64,000 nt of DNA from Gammaproteobacteria bacterium (GCA_013289605.1 JABCZS010000001.1:62001-126000); one strand, 5' to 3'. Positions 43,899 to 53,424 are shown, counted from the first letter of the stretch. Notes: generated by a model not told the origin, from the sequence alone. Program-made: numbers and translations.

Positions 43899-44639
43899 TC
43901 AGCCCATGTGTATTCCGCCATTGACGCTCAAATTCGTGCCGGTAATAAAAGCACTTCTTTCTGAGGCTAAAAATGCAATTGACCACGCAATTTCTTCCGG
44001 TTTTGCTAAACGGCCTACCGGGATTCCTGCAATAATTTTTGCTAGCACCTCTTTTGAAACAGACAGGACCATACGACTTTCAACATAGCCAGGTGAAATG
44101 CTATTCACAGTAATGCCATGTTTAGCGACTTCTTGCGCTAAACTTTTGCTAAAACCATAAATACCCGATTTCGCTGATGAATAATTGGTTTGTCCAAATT
44201 GTCCTTTTTCACCGTTAACAGAAGAGATATTAACAATACGGCCATATCCGCGTTCGATCATGCCATTAATAAATTGCCGCGTAACATTAAATACGCTATC
44301 TAGATCGGTGTGTACCACTTGATTCCATTGCTCTGGCGTCATTTTATGTAAGGTGGCATCGTTAATGGTACCTGCAGCGTTGATGAGGATATCAACAGGG
44401 CCCACGCGTTTTTCAACATCATTTTGCAATTCAGCACAACTGTCAAATTGCGTCACATCTGCAAAACCGAGTTCAATGTCAAACCCAAGTTTTTTTTGTT
44501 CTGCTTGCCATAATAATGCTTTATCTTTGGCTAAGCGATCAACCGCTATCACTTTAGCGCCTCTAGTACAAAACTCATGACAAATTTTTGTGCCAATGTC
44601 ACCCAAACCACCCGTAACTAATGCGATACGATTTTTCAT
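43899..44639 (-). CDS. phaB: Acetoacetyl-CoA reductase
   Basis: 246 residues, short-chain dehydrogenase of the PhaB group. Cofactor motif ALVTGGLGDIGTKICHEF, structural ILINAAGT, catalytic Ser in VNISSVNGEKGQFGQTNY with Tyr and Lys in NYSSAKSGIYGFSK, then VNSISPGYVESRMV. The sequence NGEKGQFGQTNY is characteristic of acetoacetyl-CoA reductases. It makes (R)-3-hydroxybutyryl-CoA with NADPH for PhaC, 28 bases upstream. The usual partner thiolase follows only as a remnant. Confidence 0.93.
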   Translation of the reverse strand: MKNRIALVTGGLGDIGTKICHEFCTRGAKVIAVDRLAKDKALLWQAEQKKLGFDIELGFADVTQFDSCAELQNDVEKRVGPVDILINAAGTINDATLHKMTPEQWNQVVHTDLDSVFNVTRQFINGMIERGYGRIVNISSVNGEKGQFGQTNYSSAKSGIYGFSKSLAQEVAKHGITVNSISPGYVESRMVLSVSKEVLAKIIAGIPVGRLAKPEEIAWSIAFLASERSAFITGTNLSVNGGIHMG

Positions 44640-44667
44640 AAAAACTCCTTTCTAATTGAGTAAATGA

Positions 44668-46437
44668 TTATTTTTGTAACACATAGGTACCCGGTGCATC
44701 ACATAAAATTTCATACCCTTGCTGAGGATTACCCATAGGAACAGGCACTACTTTTTCTCCAGAATGTTTGGCGAGCCACTTCACCCAGGCAGGCCACCAG
44801 GATCCTTCATGGCTCAAGGCTTGTTGTTGCCAACTTTCTGGAGAAAGATAATTCTCATCTTTTTTATGCTTCATCAGTTGATAACTACGCCCAGGATGTC
44901 CCGGTTCATTAACGACGCCCGAATTATGTCCACCGCTAGTTAAAACAAATGAGATATCGGAATCAGTAAGGAAATGAATTTTATAAACAGATTTCCAAGG
45001 GGCGACATGATCTCTTATCGTGCTTACTGCAAAAATGGGAATATTAATATCTTCTAAAGCAAGCGTTTGTCCATCAATCGTATAATGTCCTTCTACCAGA
45101 TCATTATCTAAAAATAATTTTCTAAGATATTCTGAGTGCATTTTATAAGGCATACGAGTCGTGTCGGAATCCCAAGCCATTAAATCATTCATCGGCCTTC
45201 TTTGTCCTAGTTGATAATCCAAAACACTTCTAGACCAAATGAGATCAACAGACTGGAGCATACTGAAGGTACCTGCCATTTGTTGCCCCTCTAAATAGCC
45301 TTTTTCCCACATAATGTCATCAATATAATTTAATTCGCTAGAGTCAATAAATAAAAGAAGCTCGCCTGCATCTTTAAAATCCACCTGGGTCGCAAACAAG
45401 GTAATAGATTTTAATCGATGATCATTTGCATTTGCCATGGCTGCTGCAGCAATCATGAGTAAAGTTCCGCCTATGCAATAACCCACCGCATTAATTTGTT
45501 GTTTTGGTATGATATGATTTATGGCATTCACAGCTTCCATAACTCCGAGCTTGACGTAATCGTCCATGCTCAAATTTCTATCTTCACTGCCAGGATTTCT
45601 CCATGAAATTATAAATACCGTGTGACCTTTATCTACCAGATACTTTACCATGGAATTATTCGGTGAAAGATCCAGGATGTAATATTTCATAATCCATGCG
45701 GGAATAATTAAAATGGGTTCCGAAAAAACTTTTTCAGTGGTAGGTTCATACTGGATAAGTTCTATCAAATGATTTCGATAGATCACTTTCCCTGGTGTAA
45801 TGGCTACATTCTTCCCCACTATAAAATTTTCCGCACCTACTGGGGGAGATTTATTAATGCGGTGTGAGATATCTTCAATCAAATTACGGTATCCCCTTAC
45901 AAAATTAATACCCAATTGATCAGCTGTCGCTTTAATGACTTCAGGATTAGTGAGTGGAAAATTGGATGGAGAAAACACATCGAGCATTTGCCTGGTCAAA
46001 AAATTAACCAGGTTCAGATGATGTTTAGAAACGCCTGGTATATTTTTTGTGGCATCATCCCAAGTTTGTTCATATATTAAAAAGAATTGCGAGTACATAT
46101 TAAATGGGAAGTGATTCCATAATTCATTTTTAAACCGACGATCGGATTCTTTTGGATCCACACAACGCCCACATTGTTGGCCACTCGATGATTGCAAAAA
46201 CAATGACATAAATTGTATATTTCTTTTGATGGCATTAGTGAGCAGTTCCAATCTTTTATCGGGAGAATGGCTTAAATGGGTTAGCCAATCAAAATAAGCC
46301 AATAAAAAAGAGGATGGCGCTAACCAACCAGTAAATTGGCTCATCCAGGCATGTAAGGGCTTGTCAAAACCAAATTGATTAGGTTGTCCTGATGCATCTA
46401 ATGCATTCGCATTATCTTCATTACTCAGTTTATTCAT
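44668..46437 (-). CDS. phaC: Poly(3-hydroxybutyrate) synthase, class I
   Basis: 589 residues, the class I length. Polymerises (R)-3-hydroxybutyryl-CoA into PHB granules. The lipase-like box with the catalytic Cys is GYCIGGTLL (Cys321); the Asp lies in STIRDHVAPWKSVY and the His in TSGGHNSGVVNEPG. Other family segments are FVRGYRNLIEDI, FIISWRNPGSEDRNLSMDDY and GTFSMLQSVDLIWS. GAGGA-type ribosome site before the ATG at 46437. First gene of the leftward PHB block; no phasin or PhaR regulator gene is recognised beside it. Confidence 0.95.
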   Translation of the reverse strand: MNKLSNEDNANALDASGQPNQFGFDKPLHAWMSQFTGWLAPSSFLLAYFDWLTHLSHSPDKRLELLTNAIKRNIQFMSLFLQSSSGQQCGRCVDPKESDRRFKNELWNHFPFNMYSQFFLIYEQTWDDATKNIPGVSKHHLNLVNFLTRQMLDVFSPSNFPLTNPEVIKATADQLGINFVRGYRNLIEDISHRINKSPPVGAENFIVGKNVAITPGKVIYRNHLIELIQYEPTTEKVFSEPILIIPAWIMKYYILDLSPNNSMVKYLVDKGHTVFIISWRNPGSEDRNLSMDDYVKLGVMEAVNAINHIIPKQQINAVGYCIGGTLLMIAAAAMANANDHRLKSITLFATQVDFKDAGELLLFIDSSELNYIDDIMWEKGYLEGQQMAGTFSMLQSVDLIWSRSVLDYQLGQRRPMNDLMAWDSDTTRMPYKMHSEYLRKLFLDNDLVEGHYTIDGQTLALEDINIPIFAVSTIRDHVAPWKSVYKIHFLTDSDISFVLTSGGHNSGVVNEPGHPGRSYQLMKHKKDENYLSPESWQQQALSHEGSWWPAWVKWLAKHSGEKVVPVPMGNPQQGYEILCDAPGTYVLQK

Positions 46438-46504
46438 TTATTATCCTCACAAATATTAATTTCTCGTCCTTGAAAAAGTCTAAACAGAACCTTGGCATGG
46501 ACAT

Positions 46505-46520
46505 ATAGTTAGGTAACTAT
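46505..46520. promoter_or_regulatory. Short dyad upstream of phaC, possible operator
   Basis: ATAGTTA and TAACTAT flank a GG centre, about 70 bases before the phaC start. Symmetric sites of this size can bind a dimeric regulator. No supporting promoter boxes could be assigned with confidence around it, so this is only a candidate. Confidence 0.3.
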
Positions 46521-46612
46521 AGCAAAATATATCCCCCTTTCCAGTCTCTTAAAGATATACTGTATTACATTTAAAAGAGATATGATTATTCTGATGAATT
46601 AATCATTTACAA

Positions 46613-46636
46613 CGAAAGAAGGGGCCATAAGGCCCC
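46613..46636 (-). terminator. Terminator of the outer membrane protein gene
   Basis: On the minus strand GGGGCC, loop TTAT, GGCCCC is followed by TTCTTTC. It starts about 24 bases after the stop codon of the gene at 46660-47748. The T-run is interrupted, but the stem is all G/C. Confidence 0.65.
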
Positions 46637-46659
46637 CTCTATATCGAGCTAAGATTAGC

Positions 46660-47748
46660 TTAGAACACGCCTTTAATCTGCAGATAAGGACCGCTGAATG
46701 TCAGAGCGCTGGTATTGGTTTCAAAACCTATGCCTGCGTCAAACCCTGCGGGTCCGCCATTTAATTGTGCGGTATCAACAGTCGCGATAGCATTATCATA
46801 ATAATCCACTAGGTAACCTAATTCGATGCCTAAAGTTGATTCTTCATTATCAAAGAAAAAGACATAATCGATACCTAAATTAGCTCTTAAATTGGTAACC
46901 GCTTGATTTTCCAATTTGTCTGAAAAAGTAGTTTCGATTTGTTCTATAGTTGGGTCTCGAAGATTACTATCAGGTGGTGGGGGTACTGGCATTGCTACAT
47001 CAGTGTTGCCAGTAATTTTATTATTACCTAAGAAGAACGCTAATGAAGCGCCGCCAACAATACCTAATCCTTCTGCATCACCACCAAAATCATAGCGAGA
47101 ATCCAAAGAAACACGAGGACCGAAACCACTGAATTTGCTGGTTTGATCTATAGCATATATTCCTGGTGCAGGTGGCCCAGGTAATGGAGGTGTTGGTGGT
47201 GATGGTGGAAATGGAGCACTTACATCAGCTGAAAGATTTTCTTGTTGCTGAGTAAAAAGGTAAGACAAACCGCCTGAAAAGCGCATTTGTACATGGGTAC
47301 CTAAGTCGATAAATTGGCCGATCATCAAATCTGCAGTTTCCAATTCATACTTTAATTTGCTTGATATATCAGAAGTAGTGTCTTCGAATATTGGAGAAAC
47401 TACACCATTAATATCATTCGTTGTGTCGTTAGAAAGACCACGATAATATAATTCAATATCATTTCCAGTATCTTCAAATATATAACCTATTGAAGCTTCC
47501 CAGCCAAATTGATATTTTGTTGAGGGGCTGATATATCCAAGATTATCGAAGACAACAGGATTATCTTGTGGACCAACTACGGCTAAAGTGCCATCTGCTG
47601 AAGAAGGCACGACATAAAATGTTCCGATAGAAGCAGTGAATCCGCCTTCAAATGTGGGAACTGTTACAGCTTGTTCAGCATTAGCTAAGCTAGAAGCTAA
47701 TACTGCTATCGAGGTTAAAGAACCTAGATAGAGGTTTTTAATTTTCAT
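46660..47748 (-). CDS. Legionella-type major outer membrane protein
   Basis: 362 residues from the ATG at 47748, chosen because GGAAG lies eight bases upstream and a Sec signal peptide follows directly (MKIKNLYLGSLTSIAVLASS, cleavage near ANA-EQ). The mature part is rich in alternating aromatic/hydrophobic strands and turn residues, ends in Phe (LQIKGVF) as beta-barrel proteins do, and contains typical segments such as FEGGFTASIGTFYV and WEASIGYIFEDTGNDIELYY. These fit the Legionella outer membrane protein family of porins and adhesins. A Pro-rich surface loop (FPPSPPTPPLPGPPAPG) near 190-210 and a second PVPPPPD loop are striking. Own promoter and terminator. Confidence 0.85.
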   Translation of the reverse strand: MKIKNLYLGSLTSIAVLASSLANAEQAVTVPTFEGGFTASIGTFYVVPSSADGTLAVVGPQDNPVVFDNLGYISPSTKYQFGWEASIGYIFEDTGNDIELYYRGLSNDTTNDINGVVSPIFEDTTSDISSKLKYELETADLMIGQFIDLGTHVQMRFSGGLSYLFTQQQENLSADVSAPFPPSPPTPPLPGPPAPGIYAIDQTSKFSGFGPRVSLDSRYDFGGDAEGLGIVGGASLAFFLGNNKITGNTDVAMPVPPPPDSNLRDPTIEQIETTFSDKLENQAVTNLRANLGIDYVFFFDNEESTLGIELGYLVDYYDNAIATVDTAQLNGGPAGFDAGIGFETNTSALTFSGPYLQIKGVF

Positions 47749-47791
47749 TTGTAATCTTCCTTGATGTATACCCATTTGGGCGATATAAAAT

Positions 47792-47797
47792 ATTATA
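47792..47797 (-). promoter_or_regulatory. Consensus -10 box of the outer membrane protein gene
   Basis: TATAAT on the minus strand, 44 bases upstream of the ATG at 47748. The -35 region (around CTTTAA, 17 bases upstream) is poor. The predicted leader is roughly 37 bases with the GGAAG ribosome site. A highly expressed surface protein with a perfect -10 is reasonable. Confidence 0.5.
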
Positions 47798-47931
47798 GAC
47801 CAATAAAAAGAAAGTTAAAGAGATGAGATAAAATGATGATTAGGAAGCTGTAGAACATAAATAACACTTAGATATCAAACTATCTGCCGGAATACCATCG
47901 CTTGCCCTAGAACCCCCATCATATAAAATGC

Positions 47932-49623
47932 CTAGGGTAGTACCGTAAACAATCGTACCATCCGAATCTCTTCATAGCTAAATTTCCCCGTAAATTTCTC
48001 ATAAATGGGCATGAGTCTCCCCTCCTCCGAGGCCTTCAATGCAACAAAAATCGCTTCAAAATCTTCTTGTGCAAGCGCAGCCTTAAGGTGATTAATGTGC
48101 TGAAGATTGATGAGTTTCAAGCCATTAAGCTTTTCAATATGGGTTAATAAAGTGCCATAGGTCAGATTGCGTTCCGCGGCAATCATTGCTATGGACTGAT
48201 TGTTTTGCAGCATTTCCAAGGTAATGAGGTGCGTAGGCTTGGATTTTTCTTTTCTCGCTTTTGTTGCTATTTTTGCCTTAGGTTTAATGGCACAGCCACG
48301 AAAACGATCTATCAGTGTTTGCTTTTGAGAATCTGCTATTTGTTCAGTAGAGAGTGTTTTCAGGTATTCCACATTATCCGCCGAACACTGTTTAAAAATT
48401 TTATCATGGTCAAGAATTTTAGGATGCACTTGCAACGCCATTTCATTCAGATTCATCAGTTTTAAACCATTTAAACAGCGTACGCGTGATAAGGCGACAT
48501 AACCCATGCCAGGTTCAAATGCATCGCCTAAATCAATTTCAGCCGCATCTAGCGTCATGCCCTGACTTTTATGAATCGTGATAGCCCAGGCGAGTTTGAG
48601 TGGGACTTGGGTGATGGTGGCACGCACAATGCCATTATCCTCATATCGCCATTCTTCGGGTTCGGCAATAATGGTGTCATTATCAAACGTTTTAACCCTA
48701 GGCCAGCCTTCGCCGCGCTCAAAGCCAATCACAGTGCAGCGTGTACCATTCACATATTTCCCTAGCATATGATTTTTGATAAACATGACCTCAGCGCCAA
48801 TTTTTAATTTTAATTCATCCGGCGCAAGACAATTCTTCTTTAATCCTTCTATGTGTAACGGATAACCATTGCTAGTCATCTTAAATTTTTTTTCCTGACT
48901 ATTTATAGAGGCAAGTTCACGCTCATTAATCAAATCCACATTCACATTGCGGGAATATATTTTTGTAGCTTTGGTATTCCCATCGGGTTCTTTTCTATAA
49001 CGCGTACGCAATGGCACTTTGGTATGCTCGCCGGCAGTACCACTGCGTATATCGTTTAAAATACCATATAAAGGATCATTACCTTGACGATGTTGCTCGT
49101 GCAAATAGCATACATAAAAATCCCCTCTTTCCCATGCAGAGGCTTCGAAGGCAAACTGTTTTTCATGCGTCAAAGCATTTCCACGAGAAATCGGCGGCAA
49201 TTGAAAAAAATCGCCACAGACTATGACTTGCATGCCACCAAAGGCTTCATCCGGTTCAAGCAATGAACGCGCTATCGTATCGACCATATCCAGTTGATGC
49301 TTCTGCAGCATAGAGATTTCATCAATCACCAATACCCGGGCGTTTTTATAATTACGGATGATCCGATCAGAAGCGATGATATTCTCTAAATCATTATCAG
49401 TCAGGGTATCTCGTACGCCTATGCCCGACCATGAATGTATGGTGTTGCCTTGTATATGGGTGGCCGCGATGCCCGTGGAGGCAGTCACAGCGACTTTAAC
49501 ATGATTTTCTTTGAGATATTGTATGTATTTATTTAATAAATAGGTTTTCCCAGAACCGGCTTCACCGGTGAGAAAAATATTTTTTCCCATTTTTAATAAA
49601 TCTAATGCTTCGATTTGCTGCAT
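47932..49623 (-). CDS. PIF1-type DNA helicase with C-terminal HTH
   Basis: 563 residues from the ATG at 49623. Superfamily 1B helicase core: Walker A FLTGEAGSGKTYLLNKY, motif AVTASTGIAATHIQGNTIHS typical of PIF1/RRM3 proteins, Walker B VLVIDEISMLQ, VIVCGDFFQLPPI, and C-terminal LAWAITIHKSQGMTLD with YVALSRVR. About residues 470-505 carry a helicase-associated HTH segment (MLQNNQSIAMIAAERNLTYGT) that resembles the HTH found at the C terminus of RecQ/PIF1-like bacterial helicases. Likely resolves DNA secondary structures or R-loops. A TTG 57 bases upstream would give an N-terminal extension without homology and is not chosen. Stands alone; its partner is unknown. Confidence 0.85.
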   Translation of the reverse strand: MQQIEALDLLKMGKNIFLTGEAGSGKTYLLNKYIQYLKENHVKVAVTASTGIAATHIQGNTIHSWSGIGVRDTLTDNDLENIIASDRIIRNYKNARVLVIDEISMLQKHQLDMVDTIARSLLEPDEAFGGMQVIVCGDFFQLPPISRGNALTHEKQFAFEASAWERGDFYVCYLHEQHRQGNDPLYGILNDIRSGTAGEHTKVPLRTRYRKEPDGNTKATKIYSRNVNVDLINERELASINSQEKKFKMTSNGYPLHIEGLKKNCLAPDELKLKIGAEVMFIKNHMLGKYVNGTRCTVIGFERGEGWPRVKTFDNDTIIAEPEEWRYEDNGIVRATITQVPLKLAWAITIHKSQGMTLDAAEIDLGDAFEPGMGYVALSRVRCLNGLKLMNLNEMALQVHPKILDHDKIFKQCSADNVEYLKTLSTEQIADSQKQTLIDRFRGCAIKPKAKIATKARKEKSKPTHLITLEMLQNNQSIAMIAAERNLTYGTLLTHIEKLNGLKLINLQHINHLKAALAQEDFEAIFVALKASEEGRLMPIYEKFTGKFSYEEIRMVRLFTVLP

Positions 49624-49707
49624 AAATGATTTCTTTGTGTGAGTGCATCCAATAATAACTGTTTTACTTACCCATTCCAATTGTTTATATCCTCATTTCT
49701 GCATGAT

Positions 49708-49746
49708 TAAATAAACAAAAGGCAGCAGTTTTCACTGCTGCCTTTG
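49708..49746 (-). terminator. Rho-independent terminator of pyk
   Basis: On the minus strand AAAGGCAGCAG, loop TGAAAA, CTGCTGCC is followed by TTTTGTTTATTT. The stem is about 11 bp, and the structure begins about 45 bases after the pyk stop codon. Clear intrinsic terminator. Confidence 0.85.
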
Positions 49747-49792
49747 CGAACTACTCAAGCCATTTATTGGAAAGCGTGTTAAGACTGTGGAC

Positions 49793-51250
49793 CTACCAAT
49801 GTGTTAATTTTTTCAAGCTGGCCACAGAGTGAACTTCTAAGGAATTCATTTTAGTGGTATAAAATTCGTGCTTGGCCGAAACTAGAATAAATTTATCGTC
49901 ATCCAGGAGCAATTTTTGATCGATGAGTGCCTGAATGACAACCATGATGTGCTCCGTAGAGCTGGGATCCAGTGTAAAAGGAATAACAACAACCTCAGAC
50001 CCCCAAATTAAATTCATTTTTCTTGCTTTTTCTATGGTATTAATCGCTATAATTATTTTTGCCTGCCCACGATAGCGTGCAATCATTTTGGCAGAATAGC
50101 CTGTAGAAGCGATACTGACAATTTTATCAATGTTCAGTGAGCGTGTAATATCATATACGGCGCGACCGATCGTGTTAGACGTGTCTTTGATATCGCCCAC
50201 CTTGAGGGGATTTCCCATTTGATTTAGATAGACTTCTGTTTGTCGAATCACATCTGAGAGCAATTTTACCGACTCAAAAGGATATTTACCTACCGCACTC
50301 TCACCTGAGAGCATGACTGCAGAAGCACCGTCTAGAATAGCATTGGTGATATCATTGACTTCGGCTTTAGTGGGCATAGGATTTTCAATCATCGAATTCA
50401 GCATTTCGGTAGCGATAATGACCGGTACGCCTTGCTGAGTGGCAATATGCACCACTTTCTTTTGTAAAAGCCCAATTTGTTCAACAGAGGTTTCGGCACC
50501 TAAATCACCGCGATCAATCATAATCGCATCGGATACTGCCAATATTTCTTCAAGATTTTCAATACCCCGGCTATTTTCAATCTTAGCAATGATCCCGACG
50601 TCTGAGCCTGATAATACCCCACGCACTTGATAAACATCCCCCGCGTTTTCAACAAAAGAAAGGCCTATATAATCAACACCTTCTTTTTGACAAAATTCGA
50701 GTATTGCTTTATCTCTTTCGGAAACGACGGGTGAATTAACCTTGACATAAGGAACATTCACGCCTTTAAAACTTTTAACTTGTCCATTGTTTTCTGCCTG
50801 ACAATGAATATCATGCCCGTCAATTTTTACCACTGTAAAGAATAATGTTCCGTCATCAACAAGAATATGATCACCTTCTTTGAGATCCTCATGCAGCTTT
50901 GCATAGTTCACTGGGATTTTATGCGGATCTTTAGGCAGGGTTATGGTAGTAAAGATAACCAAATCACCTATTTTGACAGGATAAGGCGCATCGAGCTCAG
51001 TTGTTCTAATTTTCCGACCTGGAATATCAACCAAAATTGAAATTAAAGGATCTACCGCACGCACTAATTGTATAGCCTGCTTATGCCATTCAAGATCCCC
51101 TTGTGCACCATTGAGCCGCGCAACATCCATGCCCATTTTTCTCAGCTTAGTGATGGCATCAATTGAGAACGTTTTGGGACCTAAAGTACAAACAATTTTA
51201 GTCTTTTTAGCGGTTAGCCTATCGTCTGTATTTAATAGATGTGACACCAT
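49793..51250 (-). CDS. pyk: Pyruvate kinase, divergent active-site loop
   Basis: 485 residues, typical bacterial length. Converts phosphoenolpyruvate and ADP to pyruvate and ATP. Most catalytic motifs are kept: TKIVCTLGP, IAKIENSRGIENL (catalytic Lys and metal Glu), MIDRGDLGAE, ATEMLNSMIENPMPTKAEVND, VMLSGESAVGKYP. Two loops differ: the usual ARLNFSHG reads ARLNGAQG, and the usual LDTKGPEIR reads VDIPGRKIR. The Lys in place of Glu in the second loop is the mark of potassium-independent enzymes; the first change is unusual. Good terminator downstream, no close neighbours in an operon. Confidence 0.9.
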   Translation of the reverse strand: MVSHLLNTDDRLTAKKTKIVCTLGPKTFSIDAITKLRKMGMDVARLNGAQGDLEWHKQAIQLVRAVDPLISILVDIPGRKIRTTELDAPYPVKIGDLVIFTTITLPKDPHKIPVNYAKLHEDLKEGDHILVDDGTLFFTVVKIDGHDIHCQAENNGQVKSFKGVNVPYVKVNSPVVSERDKAILEFCQKEGVDYIGLSFVENAGDVYQVRGVLSGSDVGIIAKIENSRGIENLEEILAVSDAIMIDRGDLGAETSVEQIGLLQKKVVHIATQQGVPVIIATEMLNSMIENPMPTKAEVNDITNAILDGASAVMLSGESAVGKYPFESVKLLSDVIRQTEVYLNQMGNPLKVGDIKDTSNTIGRAVYDITRSLNIDKIVSIASTGYSAKMIARYRGQAKIIIAINTIEKARKMNLIWGSEVVVIPFTLDPSSTEHIMVVIQALIDQKLLLDDDKFILVSAKHEFYTTKMNSLEVHSVASLKKLTHW

Positions 51251-51327
51251 GCTATGCTCCCCATTTCCACAAAGTAATAACGCTTAATTATAGCTTATTT
51301 TCTCGAACATTCTATTAGAAAGGCTTA

Positions 51328-51364
51328 AAAGCATGCGCCGTCAGCATTAACCTGTACGGCGCAT
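51328..51364 (-). terminator. Likely terminator of aqpZ
   Basis: On the minus strand TGCGCCGT, a 13-base loop, ACGGCGCA is followed by TGCTTTTAAG, within about 15 bases of the aqpZ stop codon. The stem is strong and the T-run short. Confidence 0.6.
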
Positions 51365-51374
51365 AAATTATGTT

Positions 51375-52100
51375 TTAGTTATTTTCCGGCAGTTTTGCCA
51401 AATGGCGATAAAACACAGCCGCCACGACCGCACCCAAGATAGGCGCCACCCAAAATAACCATAATTGCTGTATGGCCCAACCGCCTACAAAAAGTGCAGG
51501 ACCTGTACTACGCACTGGATTAGCAGAAAGTCCCGTCACGGGGATCCCTACTAAAAGCAGTAATGTCAGCCCCAAACCGATTGCAATCGGTGCAAAGCCT
51601 TTAGGCACCCGAGTATCTGTACTGCCTAAAATAATCATTAACAACATAAAAGTGAATACCGCTTCGGTAATAAACGCTGAGACGACTGAATAACCGCCGA
51701 AAGAATGTTCGCCATACCCATTGGCTGCAAACCCATGCGCCACATCAAACCCGGGCTTACCACTTGCGATTAAATATAATAACCCTGCACCGGCGATGCC
51801 ACCTAAAATTTGCGCGAAAATATACGGCAACACATCCCGCGCAGGAAATCGGCCCACAATAAATAAACCTATAGAAACCGCAGGATTAATATGACAACCT
51901 GAAATATGCCCTATCGTATATATCATGGTTAATAACGATAAACCGAAGGCCAAGGCAACCCCTAAGAAACCTATGCCTAACCCAGGAAACGCAGATGCAA
52001 TCACCAAACTACCGCAACCACATAACACTAACCACGCTGTGCCCATAAATTCAGCGATCAAACGATTGCTTAATGGCATTTCTTTTTCTCTTAATATCAT
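51375..52100 (-). CDS. aqpZ: Aquaporin Z-type water channel
   Basis: 241 residues from the ATG at 52100, which has AAGGA eight bases upstream (an ATG 21 bases further in is also possible). Six hydrophobic segments and two half-helices. The first channel motif is [13 protein letters not shown]; the second reads [13 protein letters not shown], that is NPV instead of NPA, with the selectivity Arg kept. The family start [19 protein letters not shown] is clear. A water channel in the inner membrane, relevant to osmotic balance with Kup and the glucan genes elsewhere in the window. Own terminator. Confidence 0.93.
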   Translation of the reverse strand: MILREKEMPLSNRLIAEFMGTAWLVLCGCGSLVIASAFPGLGIGFLGVALAFGLSLLTMIYTIGHISGCHINPAVSIGLFIVGRFPARDVLPYIFAQILGGIAGAGLLYLIASGKPGFDVAHGFAANGYGEHSFGGYSVVSAFITEAVFTFMLLMIILGSTDTRVPKGFAPIAIGLGLTLLLLVGIPVTGLSANPVRSTGPALFVGGWAIQQLWLFWVAPILGAVVAAVFYRHLAKLPENN

Positions 52101-52227
52101 TTTATTTGTCCTTAAATTAAAAAGTACTGACTTTATTCCTAGCACAAGGAGCGTTATTTTTCCATTAGACTCAAGGATCTGCCCCGCTTTTAAAAGCTGA
52201 AAGGTAATTAAAACCAGTCCAAAACCC

Positions 52228-53199
52228 TTAACCTTGTGCCTGATTAAAAGTAAGTTTATTTTCCCTCATCAGCATGTTTATTTTTTTTGCCTGCTCTAGC
52301 AACCGCTGGGTATCAAGTGATGGTATTGTTTCTTTAAATTTTTCAGCGAGTAAATTGCGCAATGCTTCATTATCAATGTAGGCAATAAGGCGTAACGCAT
52401 CATTTTCCGTGTTGATACTATGCTCCCAATTCGCGATACCGCGTACAGCATATTTCAAGTCTGCTCCGCGCTTGATTAAATCATTCACAAAAGCGATATA
52501 ACCGCCGCCCGCTGCACCCTGCACGGCTTGATTTAAACTGCCTCCGCGGATAATCAGATCATTAGTAAGATCGATATGACCGCCATTTGCCGCGCCATTG
52601 ACTGCATTATTTAAATGAGCACCAAGGTGGATAAGCGTATGAGTCAGTTCTGCATGACCGCCAAATGCTGCACCATGTACAGCGTTATTGATGCTTGCGC
52701 CACGATTAAGCAACGCTTTGGTTGATGTGCTGTGTCCTCCGAATGCTGCACCCCAAATGGCATAACTTAAACTCGCATCAACATTGATGAGTTCATTGGT
52801 AAGTGCTACATGATTTCCACTTGCTGCACCGTATACGGCAAAATTTAAGCTGGCTCCACGATTAATCAATTCATGGGTCAGATCCACATGACCTGCGCAT
52901 GCACTTCCCCATACGGCATAATCTAAACTGGCTCCGCGTTCTATGAGATGATTGATAAGCGCATTATGTCCCCCCAATGCCGCACCGCGTACCGCATAAT
53001 TTATATTTGCATTAAACTTATCAATTAAAAATTCAACTGATTCATAGTCATTTTCAGCGGCCAAACGCATGACTTGCTGGTCCTCTCCCTGAAAGAGTGC
53101 AACGCAACCCATCGAGTCTATGACTATAGATAATGCTTTTTCATCTTTGGCTTTGGTTAATTGATAAATGGTTTCAAATAAAGTTTTTTGTGGTTGCAT
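52228..53199 (-). CDS. Ankyrin-like solenoid protein with unusual repeat signature
   Basis: 323 residues. From about residue 50 to 270 the protein is built of eight near-identical 33-residue units, each of the form AVxGAAxGGH, then xxLTxxLIxRGASLN. The period and LIxRGA part are those of ankyrin repeats, but the canonical GxTPLHxAA start is replaced by AVxGAAxGG. The repeats are followed by a helical C terminus ([19 protein letters not shown]). No signal peptide or membrane segment. A role in binding host or own proteins is likely (inference); such Ala/Gly-rich ankyrin forms occur in Legionella and related intracellular bacteria. Stands alone, divergent from the secreted propeller gene. Confidence 0.8.
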   Translation of the reverse strand: MQPQKTLFETIYQLTKAKDEKALSIVIDSMGCVALFQGEDQQVMRLAAENDYESVEFLIDKFNANINYAVRGAALGGHNALINHLIERGASLDYAVWGSACAGHVDLTHELINRGASLNFAVYGAASGNHVALTNELINVDASLSYAIWGAAFGGHSTSTKALLNRGASINNAVHGAAFGGHAELTHTLIHLGAHLNNAVNGAANGGHIDLTNDLIIRGGSLNQAVQGAAGGGYIAFVNDLIKRGADLKYAVRGIANWEHSINTENDALRLIAYIDNEALRNLLAEKFKETIPSLDTQRLLEQAKKINMLMRENKLTFNQAQG

Positions 53200-53424
53200 T
53201 TTTTAATTACCCATATAAATGTTTTATGCACAGCAATTAATATATTGTTCACTATTTCATTATTTTTATATGGGCCATTACTCATTTACTAGTCAGCCCT
53301 CACTTAAACACCACTTTTGACGATAGCTCTATAATGAACTAATAGATAAAGTATCAGATAGCTTTGATCTAATTTTACAAACATAATTACTGGGCTTTGG
53401 TAGTGTACGCTAAGGAGAGAAAAC

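Noticed and set aside
48571-48772. Two plus-strand frames of about 64 codons
   Set aside because: Both are antisense shadows of the helicase gene, whose motifs are complete on the minus strand.
49624-49680. TTG start giving 19 more residues for the PIF1-type helicase
   Set aside because: The extension has no similarity to helicases and the ATG at 49623 leads directly into the conserved core.
52228-53199. Regular about 99-base periodicity that could be mistaken for a CRISPR or tandem DNA repeat array
   Set aside because: The period is explained by 33-residue protein repeats in an intact reading frame.
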